Source of the DNA: Branchiostoma floridae
Lineage: Eukaryota > Chordata > Leptocardii > Amphioxiformes > Branchiostomatidae
DNA length: 50,009 nt
NCBI RefSeq assembly: GCF_000003815.2
Contig: NC_049995.1
Coordinates: 7,485,731 to 7,535,739, forward strand
Direction of reading: 5' to 3'
Program-made: the position numbers and the translations under genes
The notes under the pieces: generated by a model
Seen by the model: only the letters and a program-made list of their open reading frames with translations
Databases searched by the model: none
What the model was told of the DNA's origin: nothing
Shown: positions 12,801 through 23,895 of the stretch, one piece after another
Position numbering within the stretch: the stretch's first letter is position 1
Layout of the letters: each line of letters begins with the position of its first letter

Positions 12801-15800
12801 ACGACCACGTTAACGATAAAGAAATGACACAGAGATAGGGATTTCCGTACACTGGGCACGGGAGACTTTGAACGTATACTAACTGCGACGTCATAATGCT
12901 ATGTCACTCGGTCTGTTGCTCTCCTGAATTGCCTTAGAAATAAATCTCTCGTCTGTATATTCTGTCTTACCTGACAGACAGTTACACAGCTGTCCGCTCA
13001 CATCACACAACATTGGTTTCTAGTACTTTATCTCGGCCTGTTGCAGTTCACATTATCAAATTTAACGAATTACCGGAAACCGTCTGAGAATAATAATCAT
13101 GGCACAATATAGACTAATACATGCCGGTACATATAGCAACCATTGCGTTGTATCTAGCTTGTTGCAAGTGACGGACTGAAATGCAACATCAGCTTGCATA
13201 CAAAATATTTGTAACGTCCCGTTGATGTATTACTCCAAATTACGGCCCAAAAAAGTAAGCGGCTGCACGGAGGTGTTTTTTTAGCGATGAGAATTTTCCT
13301 TTTATCCAGCCCAACTGATCTCTAACGTTAGATTGGTGAAAGTTTCTTTCTACTTCAAGAAATTAGCAGGCAATGTTCGGTAGCTGCGGTCTGGGTCGGA
13401 GGCACACAGTTCTGAGTTGTGCAGTCCCCGTTGCGGTGTGTACTAACTTCATGCATGTTCTAATTGTCATATAAGACTGAATGTTTAGCTGTTGTCGTAA
13501 ATTTTTTACAAGATAAAACGTAAATGAGCGCAACAAAGAATAAATAGAATAAACATATTTCAAGTGCGTTCATTTTGTACGCGCCCATGTGAAACACGTA
13601 TTTTTGCATGCCATTACTCCCAATGCAGTTAAAAACTCATCAATGAGACCGTACGTGCGTCTGTATGGGATTTCCACCATTCGTAAATCCGCACATGGTT
13701 TGATTTGGACCGTCGTCGTCTGAGTCAATTACATTACTTGTATATTCTTTGATACACATAATAGACTAGACAATACGTTTTTGTGTCTGTAAAGTCAAAA
13801 ACTAGTAATGCAGACAATACGTGTACATCAGTCCATAAACTGGCGTCAGTATTTCCATAGTTGTAGCAGCGCAATCTTGGCTGTACGCGGCTCTGCTCCG
13901 GTCTGGCATTTTCCTCTCATGGCCTTGCTCCTTAGGGCGACGTTGTTCCGGATTTTGCATGGCTCCCAGCCTTGGTCCCGTTGTTGCAATTTGCATACAG
14001 TGATACAGCTCGTCTTCCAGCGCAAGCCCTCAGCGACGTCCGTTGCGGCGGGAGGAGTCGGTCTTGCCCGTGTTTATCTCTCTTGCCCGACCTGTGCAGA
14101 GATTGAGAGAGAACATGCACACGTATATCAACCTGAACGCTCTAGCCGATTGAAATATCCAAGCTATTTCAAAATGATACTTGGCTTTTGAATAAGAATA
14201 AGAATTATAAGAAATAGAGTAAGAATAATAAGAAATGTAATAGTATATCCCTTTAGAAGGAATCAAATTGAATACATATCTGTTTTGAAAATGAGATATA
14301 TCATTACAGTTTAGCAGTTCCGTAGCCCTATTGTGTTCTACTGTTACACACAATGTCCGAAATCTGGGACGGAATCCTCGGGAGACAACCCAAACGACGT
14401 TGTTTTCCTACTGTTACACACAATGTCCGAAATCTGGGACGGAATCCTCGGGAGACAACCCAAACGACGTTGTTTTCCGGACACTGCATACCACAAGATA
14501 TATCCCATTTTTAAAACAAATATATATATACTGACAAAAAGAACAGGTCAAGTGCATTTACGTACAAATTTAAAAAAAGTACGAAGCTAACAATTTGATA
14601 ATCTTTGATAAACTACTAATTTGTATACCTGGCTCTGATCAAACCAGACAAAGGAACTTTTCTAAGATCCTCTTCGCTACGCAGAAGTGGAAGCTGAGTT
14701 ACTTACCGAAGTGAAAGGGAGTGTGTTGACTTCATGGCAGCAGGTGTTATTGATCATCAGAGACCAGCTAAAGACCCGTGGCGTGGCTTTTCTCCTCTCT
14801 GTCTGGCAGCGAAATGACTGCTTGGCTGGGAGTCAGCTTGGCTTGGCCTTTCATCTGCATTACGCAATATGAACACTAGGCAGTGAATGCCATTGCTCAG
14901 CAACCATGGGTTATTCCATAGTGGAGACGAGGGAAAGGGACGATATTCGATAAACGATATTCAAATCCCTGTCGAAATCATCGAAACTGGACCGGACTCT
15001 TATTTTCCGACTTTCCCGACAAAAACGGCAGACGTGAGGTCAGGGCTGTAGGATTTGTTGAAATCAGGAGTAGGATGATCATGAAAAAAAGGGACGACGA
15101 AGAGCGGAGATGAGATGAAGCGACAGGTGGTTGACAAGTCACGCCTGGCCGAGGAACTGGTCGCTTTGAACAAACCGCCGACCTAATAGCTAACCAGAGG
15201 AAGCCACAGAACAACTCCAGGACCAACATCGTGCCAGCGAAAATATGAAGGTGGGTTCACACAGATCATTATTACCGNNNNNNNNNNNNNNNNNNNNNNN
15301 NNNNNNNNNNNNNNNNNNNNNNNNNNNNNNNNNNNNNNNNNNNNNNNNNNNNNNNNNNNNNNNNNNNNNNNNNNNNNCGTGTTGAGGCTTATCCGCAAAG
15401 AACACTTGGAGAAGCAAAATTTATTCTTGATTTCTACGGAAACCTAACTGTTCCATACAAAAGTGCTTCGTTAGGCTTTTAAAACATTGAAATGACTCTC
15501 AAGAATATTCCTGCATGTTTGAATGACCAGTTCCTCGGCCAGGCGTGACTTGTCAACCACCTGTCGCTTCATCTCATCTCCGCTCTTCGTCGTCCCTTTT
15601 TTCATGATCATCCTACTCCTGGTTTCAACCCATCCTATAGCCCTGACCTCACGTCTGCCAATCTGACAAGAAAAAAATAAAAGAATCACACAAGACATAT
15701 TCTCCAAACATTCCATTCACGTGATTGCGCGATTTTGTGTAACATACTATATTAGTTTCCCTGTACAGGGTATTGCACGCGAATGATACTAATGTATTAC

Positions 15801-18800
15801 GAATTACGTTACCTCGTGAGGCTAACTTCAACACTTAGAGTTGGATTCAACTATCTTAAGTTAGCTAGTTCTGCATCAAAGTATTAATTTTATGTTGTTT
15901 GGAAGTGACGACGAACATTTTTCAGAGGCGGCGGCAGTGAATTTCTTACTTTTAAGGTTTGGGCGAAATATTATTGGCCGAATTTTCAGCATGTGCAGCA
16001 TGGAAGGCGTGACAAGTGGGACTGAGGGTATTCTCCCCGGGAACAGTTTGAACTATTGACCCCTTGAAACGCTATTTCCTGCATTGTGGTGAGAAAATTT
16101 GGCTAGCAGACAAAGCTACGCATAATAACATGAGTGAAGAAATACACATGTGCACAGGCGTTATAGTAATACGTTTTTGAGGGTATTCTAGTGCGTTGAC
16201 ATGTGATATGACAGGGCAGCGTAACTGTAAATACTAACAAATTTCACGTAACTCTACTGTACAGTGTGGCATGCAAGTTGATTGTTTATAAACTACACTA
16301 GCTGACCTGAGCTGTTCACACGCCCTTAATGTCACTGTTATTAACCTTCCCTGTGATGTGAGAAACATAAACCCGATGCAGCTGTGCGGCTAACTGACAG
16401 GTGGGTGACGACTTAGTGACCCGTAGTAAGCTGCGACGTGATTCTCTGTAATTGAAACTACCAACTGCGCTCTTCTGACAACTCAAACATGTTAAGGGAC
16501 AGTTCGTTATATTATTTACATTACATTTTCTTTGCTATGAGAGGGAAACGATTGTGGTCACACACTAACCCTTTACATACACGTATCAGAACACTTGCGA
16601 TAATTAGACCTGACCAGAACGTCAAATTAACGCGTTAACGGTGAATCACGGTGAGTCACGGACATGTTCGATCAGAACTCTTGGTGTACTGGAAACGTTT
16701 AAACATTTTTTGTGTACATTATCATTTTTAACGAGCCAGTCTTTTAACTTGCATCTGCTACCTTTTTATCTACTGGTTAAAACCCCGATGATCCGTTAAT
16801 GAATGAATCTTACATACTTAGAAATTACTAGCTGTATAAAACTAGTATAGGCCTTTCCTTTTCGGCGGTTGTCATACAAGCACACCAGGTACCTTCAATG
16901 GTCAGAAAATGAACACTTTCCTTGCCGCGTGTAATTTTCACCACGTTTGAAGTCATTTGAACAAGTATTTATTGCATGCAATTCTGAGTATATTTGTCTA
17001 GAACCCTAGGCCCAACCATATTTTGATCGCAGCTACCGATAGTGCACAGATGGAATGTGACTGCCGATGCTAACTCGTGCAAGTGTGTCTGATGTTTGAA
17101 AAAGACGTAATTTGAGAAAGTAAATCGTTGTTTTGAATAGCAAAATTACGGGTAAATAGTGACGCTACCAACAAAGTTATATATATATATATATGCCCTG
17201 TGACCCCATTGTGTTTTATTGTTTTTAAAAAGTTGGCAAAGAATGTCAGACCTGCCTTTATAGGGATTTTCGACGAATGGAATTATGACGTTCACCATGT
17301 GGAGCGGACAAAATGTGGCAATAAAAGCGGTACCTAAAATACAACGAGAAAAACTTTAAAATTTACCGAAGCGTCTGCCTCAGGGTTTCTACGATTGTTC
17401 ACTACGTGGGGCGTGCAGAATATGGTATTGGAAGCAGGTCTTAAAATTTGCATTAAGCTAACAATGATACGGGTGAAACCCACCTTCATGCTTTCCTTGG
17501 GGTGGCGTCAGCTCTGGAGTTGGAGAATTGTGTAGAGGCTGTTGGAACTATGGCTTCCTGGCTACGTCGGCGACCGCTTCCTCGGACTTGCCTTGTCGAC
17601 CACCGGTAGCTTAATCTGATCTCCGCTCCTCGTCGTCCCATCATCCTGCAGCTGGTTTTAACCCACCTGCAGCCCCAACCTCGTGTCTGCTGAGTTGACA
17701 TGTACAAAAAAAAGGAATTGCACCAAACTTGAAAGCGTGAACATATTCTCGAAACATAGAAAAACACCATAGTTCTAACACAATCTGATCTGTATATCAC
17801 ACAACCCCATGCAAACTCGACGTGAAACATCTGGAATGTGGATATGGTTACACTGCGTCCCAGATTGCGGACAACGTCCCAGATTACGGACAAGAAACAA
17901 TAGCCCCTTCAGATTAGTGCTTGATGGCCGGGGTGCGTGAGAGATGTCGAACCCACAAATTTAAAAAAAATTAAACAGCCCAAAAGAAGAGAAATTACGA
18001 ATGTTGCATCGGCATGATGGCCACCATAATGAAAACGTACCTATTAACGTTGATCATACCCATACATACCTTAAGTTTTTTTTTACAAGGGAATTGGAGT
18101 TTGCTCGTTTTTTGTTCTTGTTATCATTTGTAACGTACTTTTCGTTCCCCCCAAACTGTCCGACTGGGTCCTTTTATGGACATATGCCGCCGGCGTTAGT
18201 CGAATACAGTCACATTAAAAAAAACACCTACCTCGTTTTCTGCCCAAATTTTTAGAAGTACTGTCCTTGCCTATTTACTTCCGGCACAAAACATATTGTG
18301 GTGATCCGACGGGCGGCAACACGTCTCTAGACTCTATGAAAAAGTCTAGGAGCTACAGCGGACTCCTCAGCGGTACAATTCCCAAAATAAAAGTGGAAGA
18401 ACTGGTAGCCTGGATGCTACCCTGATTGGTAGCCTGGTAGCCTGGATGCTACCCTGATCTCTATAAATTTCATCGCGCGGAGACTCTAACTCAGGGGGTT
18501 CCCAGGTCTGTTGTAGAGTTTTCGTCGGGCAGGTCGCCCCCTGGAACCGAGGTCTGTGGTCTGTGTTATTCTGTAACTGTTTGAGTCCCGCCTACACACA
18601 GAAATTTGGCTAGTATATGCAAATGTCTCGGCCATGATTCGGTAAAAACGATGTAAATACAATAAATATTAATGACTATGCAAAATTTTATTTGTCAAGG
18701 CGGAAAACTACAGTGACCGGTTGAATGACACCGTATTACGTGCCTAAGATGTTATTGCAAGATTACTTCGCCTGAACGCAGTCCTCTTTCTCATATGTTG

Positions 18801-21800
18801 AATAGACCAATCACCATTTATCAAAAGGTACGATTGAAAAAAACAATAAAAATATTTTTAAAAATAAGTCGAAAGTTTTTTATAGTAAAATAATTTCAAA
18901 GAATAAGTCGAAACCAAGTAAAAAGATTTTAAAACATAAGTCGAAACCAAGTAAAAAGAATTTAAAAGAATAAGTCGTAACCAAGTAAAAAGATTTTAAA
19001 AAAATAAGTCGAAAGATTTTTATAGTAAAAAGATTTTTAAAAATAAGTCGAAACCAATTAAAAATATTTTAGAAAATTAGTCGAAACCAAGTAAAAAGAT
19101 TTTTAAAAATAAGTCGAAAGTTAGTAAAAAGATTTTAGCAAATAAGTCGAAACCAAGTAAAAAGATTTTTAAAAATAAGTCAAAAGTTTTTATAGTAAAA
19201 AGATTTAAAAAAATAAGTCGAAAGTTTTTTTATAGTAAAAATATTTTTGAAAATAAGTGGAAACCAAGTAAAAATATTTTTAAAAATAAGTCGAAACCAA
19301 GTAAAAACATTTTTAAAAATAAGTCGAAATCAAGTAAAAACATTTTTAAAAATAAGTCGAATTTCTTTTATAGTAAAATGATTTTAGAAAATAAGTCGAA
19401 ACCAAGTAAAAAGATTTTTAAAAATGAGTCGAAACCAAGTAAAAAGATTTTTAAAATAAATCGGAACCAAGTAAAAAGATTTTTAAAAATAAGTCGAAAC
19501 CAAGTAAAAAGATTTTAAAAAATATGTCGAAACCAATTAAAAATATTTTAGAAAATTAGTCGAAACCAAGTAAAAAGATTTTAAAAAATAAGTCGAAAGT
19601 TTTTTTATAATAAAAAGATTTTAAAAAATAAGTCGAAAGTTAGTAAAAAGATTTTAGAAAATAAGTCGAAACCAAGTAAAAAGATTTTTAAAAATAAGTC
19701 GAAACCAAGTAAAAAGATTTTAAAAAATATGTCGAAACCAATTAAAAATATTTTAGAAAATTAGTCGAAACCAAGTAAAAAGATTTTAAAAAATAAGTCG
19801 AAAGTTTTTTTTATAGTGAAAAGATTTTAAAAAATAAGTCGAAACCAAGTAAAAAGATTTTTAAAAATAAGTCGAAACCAAGTAAAAAGATTTTAAAAAA
19901 TATGTCGAAACCAATTAAAAATATTTTAGAAAATTAGTCGAAACCAAGTAAAAAGATTTTAAAAAATAAGTCGAAAGTTTTTTTTATAGTGAAAAGATTT
20001 TAAAAAATAAGTCGAAACCAAGTAAAAAGATTTTTAAAAATAAGTCGAAACCGAGTAAAAAGATTTAAAAAAATAAGTCGAAACCAAGTAAAAATATTTT
20101 AGAAAATTAGTCGAAACCAAGTAAAAAGATTTTGAAAAATAAGTCGAAAGTTAGTAAAAAGATTTTAGATAATGAGTCGAAACCAAGTAAAAAGATTTTT
20201 TAAAAATAAGTCAAAAGTTTTTATAGTAAAAAGATTTTAAAAAATAAGTCGAAAGTTTTTTTATAGTAAAAAGATTTTTAAAAATAAGTCGAAACCAATT
20301 AGTAAGTAAAAAGATTTTTAAAAATAAGTCGAAACCAAGTAAAAACATTTTTAGAAATAAGTCGAAACCAAGTAAAAACATTTTTAAAAATAAGTCGAAT
20401 TTTTTTATAGTAAAAAGATTTTAGAAAATAAGTCGAAACCAAGTAAAAAGATTTTTAAAAAATAAGTAGAAAACATCCTGCATGAGTAACTTTGATATAA
20501 AACAGCACCCCCTTATCTTGTTCCCCTGTTTTGGATAACACAGATACATGTATATGTATACAAATTTTAAATCAAGCTGACTTCTGCTGACAAGTGGGAG
20601 GAGATGATTTTTTCTCGATCACGATCACTAACAGTTACTTGCCCTAATCCACACCGTGAGAAAGCCACCAGGTGCAATCCGAAGAAACAGTTGATTGACA
20701 TTTGAATGACAGGTCGTGACTTACTCGATATTGCCCGGATTAAGCTTAAGGTGCCCCCAGAGAGACCCGGCGCGGGTCTGGGGGCACGTAGGGGTTACTA
20801 TCTTTTCAACCCTGTAACGTAGGCATTTTTCATCCTACTACAACGAAACTTGGACACAACTTACAGAAGTATATGTACATAACAGCCATCAAGTTATATT
20901 TAAGGAAATAGATCTAGTCAAAGGTTTGAATGAAATTACGGCCATCACCAACAGTTACTTGCCCTTTAGAAAAACGTTTTGAAATTGCATGATGCATATA
21001 AATGGAAAGATGTCATTCGAAACAAAGGAAGGTAAGAAGACTTTCGTTGGCTTTTCGTTGTCTTTGGGCTTGCTGGTATACTTAGGACTTTTGAAACAGC
21101 TCATATCACAACATCACAGGAAATGTCAAATAATCAATAAGCTAATACATATATAAGATGTGATCTTAACCGCATGGAAATTGTCCGTTTGTCACATGGA
21201 CTTTCTATATTTGTCAACCTTCACAGATATAGTCTGTTTGTATACAAACTTTGTAACATGGATATTCTACATTTGTGAAACCTCGCTGAACTTGTCTGTT
21301 TCTGACATGGTTTTTCTGACAAAGTGACATTTGTCAACCCTCACTAAAGTTGTCCGTGTTTGTGACGTCGTGGAACTTTCTTTCCTCTGCCTCCTTGTTT
21401 CAATTGTGAAAAAAAGCGACCACAAAATCAACTGACTAAACCCTGATTCAACATTTTCTAAGTTTGTCGAGATATTTACAAAAACGGACTTGTCATGCAA
21501 TACGTGTTTTCCACGTATGTTTTATACATGTTATGTAGTTGTGGCTGATAGATTTAGTATAGCATGCGCCAGTCCCCACCACAGCCTAAGGAATGTTTGT
21601 AGAATATGTCCAAGCTTTCGAGGTTGGTGTATTTTTTTTTTTTGACATTTTTTTGTCAACTTGGCAGAAACGAGGTCAGGGCAGTAGGACGCTGTCAGGA
21701 GCGGGATGATCATGAAGAAGGGACGAAGAGGAGCGGATATATGAGATGAAGCGATAGGTAAATGCTCTTTACCTGTCCTTTTTGGACGGGTTGTTAAAGG

Positions 21801-23229
21801 GTCTTATCATAATGATATTCAAGAAAATTATTGCAACTAAGGCTTGCAGTAAAAAAACAATTTCATCATCACGGACGCTTCTAGTTGAATCAAATGTCAA
21901 AGTTTGCGCTACCAAAGAATTATTTCTGTACGAAGCAGAAACACTGTCACAACGATCGTACAGATACTTTGAAAATGGAATATATCTTGTCGTATGCAGT
22001 GTCTGGAAAAAGTGTTTGGGTTGTCTCCAGAGGATTGCGCCCCTGATTTAGGACTTTGTGTGTAACATTAGAAGGTACGGGTATATCCTATTTTAAAACA
22101 GATATAATTCCAAAAAAACATGTATTATTGTATTTCTTTTCATTCTTATTACCTGTTTGAAAAAGCAGGTCTTGATTCTGGTAGGGATGTTTGTGATTCC
22201 GAACCGTTTGCGATCACGTTTGCTATGGGGATAGATATTGTGAGTCATTGTGCTACAGCGCGCATTAGAAGTTTGCAGCAGTTTTGTGGTTTGTTTAAAA
22301 AAAATATTTACACCCCTTTTTGACAGGAGTAGAGTGGTCCTAGTTTATCTGGTAATTCTAGAGCAAACCAGCTGGGCAATAAATACCCCTGTCAAGCTGG
22401 TCAATTAGGCACCACTGTGTGCAGGGGTGAATCACTATGTACACATCAGGGATATGAAGCCAGTGGCTGCACAGATCCACAACTAGGAGAAAGAGGAACT
22501 GTGACCATACCTGTCACCTCTGTATGGAATGAACCAATACACTAGTATACACATTGGGGATATGTGCCAGGTGCAGGTGTAACAATAGGAAATAAAAATG
22601 CAATGGTGAGGTTACAAGAAGGTGTAGTTTTGGATCTCACTGTTTACCATAGGTAGATATATAAGAACAATGATGGAATAATTTTGCCAAACGTCAAACC
22701 CTAACAACCTAACATGATAGTGCAAGAGTCTTTTCTTTGGAAGGTCTTTAGAAGTGTTTTTGAACGTCGATTTTAATTTTTATGTTAATTCCCTAACATG
22801 AGTTACTCACGCGCAAACCTGTTCTCGTATTTGCTGGAACAGCTAATATTACACTCTAGTTTTTTTACAGTTTTGAATTACGTACTTTGATCATTACTTC
22901 GTTTAAAAAATTATTATTTTATGAGTTGCAGCTCGTGAAATAAGAGACCAATATAACGTTATAAGTCAGATCGTCTCTCTACGGTAGCTTATGCATGCGA
23001 ATTTTTGATGGCATGTTGTAAAATAAGGGGGAGGGCGATAGACTTTAGTTCACAGTTTGTAAAATAGAAAGGAAATTCCCGAAGAAACTAATGTAAAACG
23101 AACCTTGGCAACATATTTGAGGTAATAGGTTGCTACAGTTGCAGTTACACCGATGAGAAGAGTAGCTACTGGCCATTCTGCCCGCCGTTTCATAAGCAGT
23201 GTCCACATGTCATACAAACTTTCCGCCAT
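3808..23229 (-). CDS. ABHD3: ABHD1/ABHD3-like alpha/beta hydrolase, copy 1 (nine exons)
   Basis: Exons on the minus strand: 23229-23104, 9428-9259 (with upstream alternatives to 10193), 8797-8679, 8087-7981, 7250-7138, 6617-6444, 5575-5521, 5119-4954, 4001-3808. Frames join perfectly to 407 aa, close to the 409 aa of human ABHD3. Exon 1 encodes a short cytosolic start and one hydrophobic membrane anchor (about residues 20-38). Next come the FYPT/YYPTVWC block, the LPGLSG oxyanion strand, NHRGSNG, the nucleophile elbow G-C-S-M-G with Ser209, acid D-D at 336-337 and S-H-G-G-H with His366: a complete Ser-Asp-His triad. The family hydrolyses phospholipids (ABHD3 acts on medium-chain and oxidised phosphatidylcholines). 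Exon lengths and phases equal those of copy 2 in seven of nine exons. Intron 1 is about 12.9 kb. A 100-N gap lies in the intron at 8330-8429. ABHD1 and ABHD3 cannot be told apart here. Confidence 0.9.
4153..4231. repeat. Perfect foldback with 27-bp arms (probable miniature element)
   Basis: Arms 4153-4179 and 4205-4231 are exact reverse complements around a 25-base loop. The ends are TA-CTCTCC and GGAGAG-TA, which would fit a tiny TA-target MITE. It lies in the last intron of ABHD copy 1. A hairpin RNA precursor is an alternative. Confidence 0.75.
7441..7915. repeat. 18-bp minisatellite in an ABHD intron
   Basis: Units of GGTACGGACACTACTGGG repeat about 18 times almost perfectly from 7560 to 7880, with decayed units on both sides. 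It lies between exons 5 and 4 (genomic order) of ABHD copy 1. Because 18 is a multiple of three, several frames on both strands are open by chance; these are not genes. Confidence 0.9.
8153..8282. repeat. GT microsatellite with a 60-bp duplication
   Basis: Runs of (GT)n at 8155-8215 and 8227-8255, each followed by a similar GCTTGTGTGCATGTTC(G/A)TG segment, so the tract itself seems duplicated. Intronic. Cys/Val ORFs across it are artefacts. Confidence 0.85.
8330..8429. other. Assembly gap (100 N)
   Basis: A run of exactly 100 N, the usual placeholder for a gap of unknown size. It falls in an ABHD copy 1 intron, just after the GT microsatellite. Confidence 0.98.
9429..10193 (-). repeat. Tandem array of five partial copies of ABHD exon 2 (153-bp unit)
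   Basis: Five units start at 10193, 10040, 9887, 9734 and 9581, directly before the full exon 2 at 9428-9259. Each unit holds the first 120 or so bases of exon 2 plus about 30 bases of intron ending in CATTACAG, so every unit ends in a usable 3' splice site. No unit has the 3' part of exon 2 or a donor. The unit is 51 codons and the reading frame is open across the whole 935 bases, so splicing into any of the six acceptors would give a protein with one to six repeats (407 to 662 aa). Confidence 0.9.
10194..11490. other. Start of the 12.9-kb first intron of ABHD copy 1
   Basis: No gene seen. A 12-bp inverted match (TACCTTGCCGGG at about 10669 and CCCGGCAAGGTA at about 11411), next to T-runs, brackets about 750 bp and may be the ends of an old DNA transposon. 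A short hairpin formed by GGGCCT...AGGCCC lies at about 10677-10700. Confidence 0.4.
11491..11680. repeat. GTGAGGCATGCTGGGA short tandem repeats with GCCGCCATGTTG pairs
   Basis: A 16-bp unit GTGAGGCATGCTGGGA occurs three to four times near 11545-11600 and in decayed form to 11680. Just before it GGGCGCCGCCATGTTG occurs twice (about 11492 and 11517). GCCGCCATGTTG is close to the YY1 consensus. Confidence 0.65.
11700..12530. repeat. Minisatellite of 132-163-bp units, six copies
   Basis: The phrase CTTGTCGGAAAGACAT recurs at about 11715, 11856, 12019, 12182, 12314 and 12472. Each unit also has GACGACAGCCGCACAACA and GGACAACAAAACAACAAC. Unit length changes by about 31 bp because a TTATATGCGATTTTGATG segment is present or missing. 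Confidence 0.85.
12531..14337. other. Intronic DNA without recognised genes
   Basis: Nothing firm was seen. A more GC-rich patch at about 13870-14120 has overlapping ORFs on both strands (about 60-127 codons) with no recognisable domain; it may be a transposon remnant. Confidence 0.4.
14338..14478. repeat. Two head-to-tail copies of a 70-bp unit
   Basis: CTACTGTTACACACAATG starts at 14338 and again at 14408, and the following 70 bases, including GGGAGACAACCCAAACGACG, are identical. This is a recent tandem duplication inside the intron. Confidence 0.9.
15029..15270 (+). repeat. Exon-like dispersed cassette, copy 1
   Basis: About 240 bp beginning GGCAGACGTGAGGTCAGGGC after a pyrimidine-rich run and ending near ATGAAGGTGGGTTCAC, a donor-like sequence. 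Related copies lie inverted at 15527-15660 and 17490-17700, and direct at 21655-21765. The frame is broken here. Copy 2 reads as a basic, charged peptide including R-Q-V-V-D-K-S-R-L-A-E-E-L. Origin unknown. Confidence 0.6.
15278..15377. other. Assembly gap (100 N)
   Basis: A run of 100 N in intron 1 of ABHD copy 1, between two inverted copies of the exon-like cassette. Confidence 0.98.
15527..15660 (-). repeat. Exon-like dispersed cassette, copy 2 (inverted)
   Basis: Reverse complement of the 15029 cassette with few changes. On the minus strand it follows TTTTTTTCTTGTCAG, a good acceptor-like sequence, and stays open for about 60 codons. With copy 1 it forms an inverted pair around the N gap. 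Confidence 0.65.
15661..17489. other. Intronic DNA without recognised genes
   Basis: No exon, RNA gene or clear repeat seen, except a (TA)n run at about 17180-17195. Confidence 0.5.
17490..17700 (-). repeat. Exon-like dispersed cassette, copy 3
   Basis: More diverged copy of the 15029 cassette on the minus strand. It is preceded by TTTTTTTTGTACATGTCAACTCAG and ends in ATGAAGGTGGGTTTCAC, so both exon-like borders are kept although the middle has drifted. Confidence 0.55.
18390..18470. repeat. GGTAGCCTGGATGCTACC palindromic repeat
   Basis: The segment GGTAGCCTGGATGCTACCCT occurs twice, with an extra GGTAGCCT between. GGTAGC-CTGGAT-GCTACC is itself a short hairpin. Confidence 0.7.
18835..20470. 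repeat. AT-rich satellite block, about 33-bp unit
   Basis: About 1.6 kb built from roughly 48 copies of a unit around AATAAGTCGAAACCAAGTAA plus AAAGATTTTTAAA. A second unit type replaces AACCAAG with AGTTTTTTATAG. A marker variant with TATGTCG followed by a TTAG form recurs at 19523, 19728 and 19901, so a higher-order pattern of about 170-205 bp is present. It sits in intron 1 of ABHD copy 1. Confidence 0.95.
20471..21654. other. Intronic DNA without recognised genes
   Basis: No supported exon. 21170-21500 has loosely repeated phrases (TTTGTCA, ACATGG, TGTCCGTTTGT/TGTCTGTTT), possibly an eroded minisatellite. Confidence 0.4.
21655..21765 (+). repeat. Exon-like dispersed cassette, copy 4 (truncated)
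   Basis: Matches the 15029 cassette from GGCAGAAACGAGGTCAGGGC to GAGATGAAGCGATAGGT, again preceded by a long T-run and (C)AG. It lacks the 3' half. Confidence 0.55.
21766..23103. other. Intronic DNA without recognised genes
   Basis: Only short ORFs without recognisable domains. 22430-22600 holds a loose internal repeat (ACACAT..GGGATATG twice) of unknown origin. The right edge joins exon 1 of ABHD copy 1. Confidence 0.4.
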
Positions 23230-23895
23230 CTTGAAGTGACCGCGACTAAAGGTCAACGACCTGTAGGTCAGATCAGGTACTGTAAAAGATTAAAGGTTCG
23301 CGCGTTGTCTCGGTTATTTAAATCACTACGCGGTGGGAAAACGGGATGTTCGCGGTGGTTTTTAGATCACGATGAAGAAAAATCATATTTTTCAATTGGT
23401 TTATCTATTTATTTGTCTACTATAACAGTTTACTCTGTTATCGGCCAGAGTTGTACATACAGCATATCTTCTCAATGGCCGTGGTGGATATGGCTACGAT
23501 ATCAGAAGTTGAACATTTGCGCAGTTGCGACGCATAGTGTACAGTAGTGTACTGTAGTGGTTGAGAATTCATCGAGTGGTTGAGAATTCATGAACACCAT
23601 TGGTGTTGCAATTTTTAGACCACATAAAAATCTGACTATGACATGACAGTTGAAAGATTTTTTTTTTTCATTTATTACTGTGAATTAACGTATCCTAACG
23701 TTACATGCATTCCTAAGCAGTAGATATGACGTTTATAAGGCATATAAGGTTAGCTTTTACGGGGACAATTCCACGATTCCCAAAGTTAATACTCGTGGTA
23801 CGGCTGTATAAGTTGGACAACTTTTGATGAAGAAACAGCGAAGTGATCCGAAGAATCAGGTACACTGATGAACTTTGACCCAGAATCACTCCAAG
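23230..23895. promoter_or_regulatory. Divergent promoter region of the two ABHD genes
   Basis: The 666 bp between the two start codons must serve both genes. On each side the start codon is embedded in CAAGATGGCGGAAA (a YY1-type element), and both 5' flanks share TTGACC and TCAC upstream, which suggests the inverted duplication included the proximal promoter. Next to copy 1, AGGTCA at 23250 and 23265 and AGGTAC at 23275 look like nuclear-receptor half-sites. A 15-bp repeat TGGTTGAGAATTCAT occurs twice at about 23559-23595. Confidence 0.7.

Noticed and set aside
13808-14191. Overlapping ORFs on both strands in a GC-richer patch
   Set aside because: No domain, no splice context and no preferred strand; kept only as a possible transposon remnant.
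18835-20470. A CRISPR-like array
   Set aside because: Repeats are contiguous, degenerate and AT-rich without unique spacers, in a eukaryotic intron.
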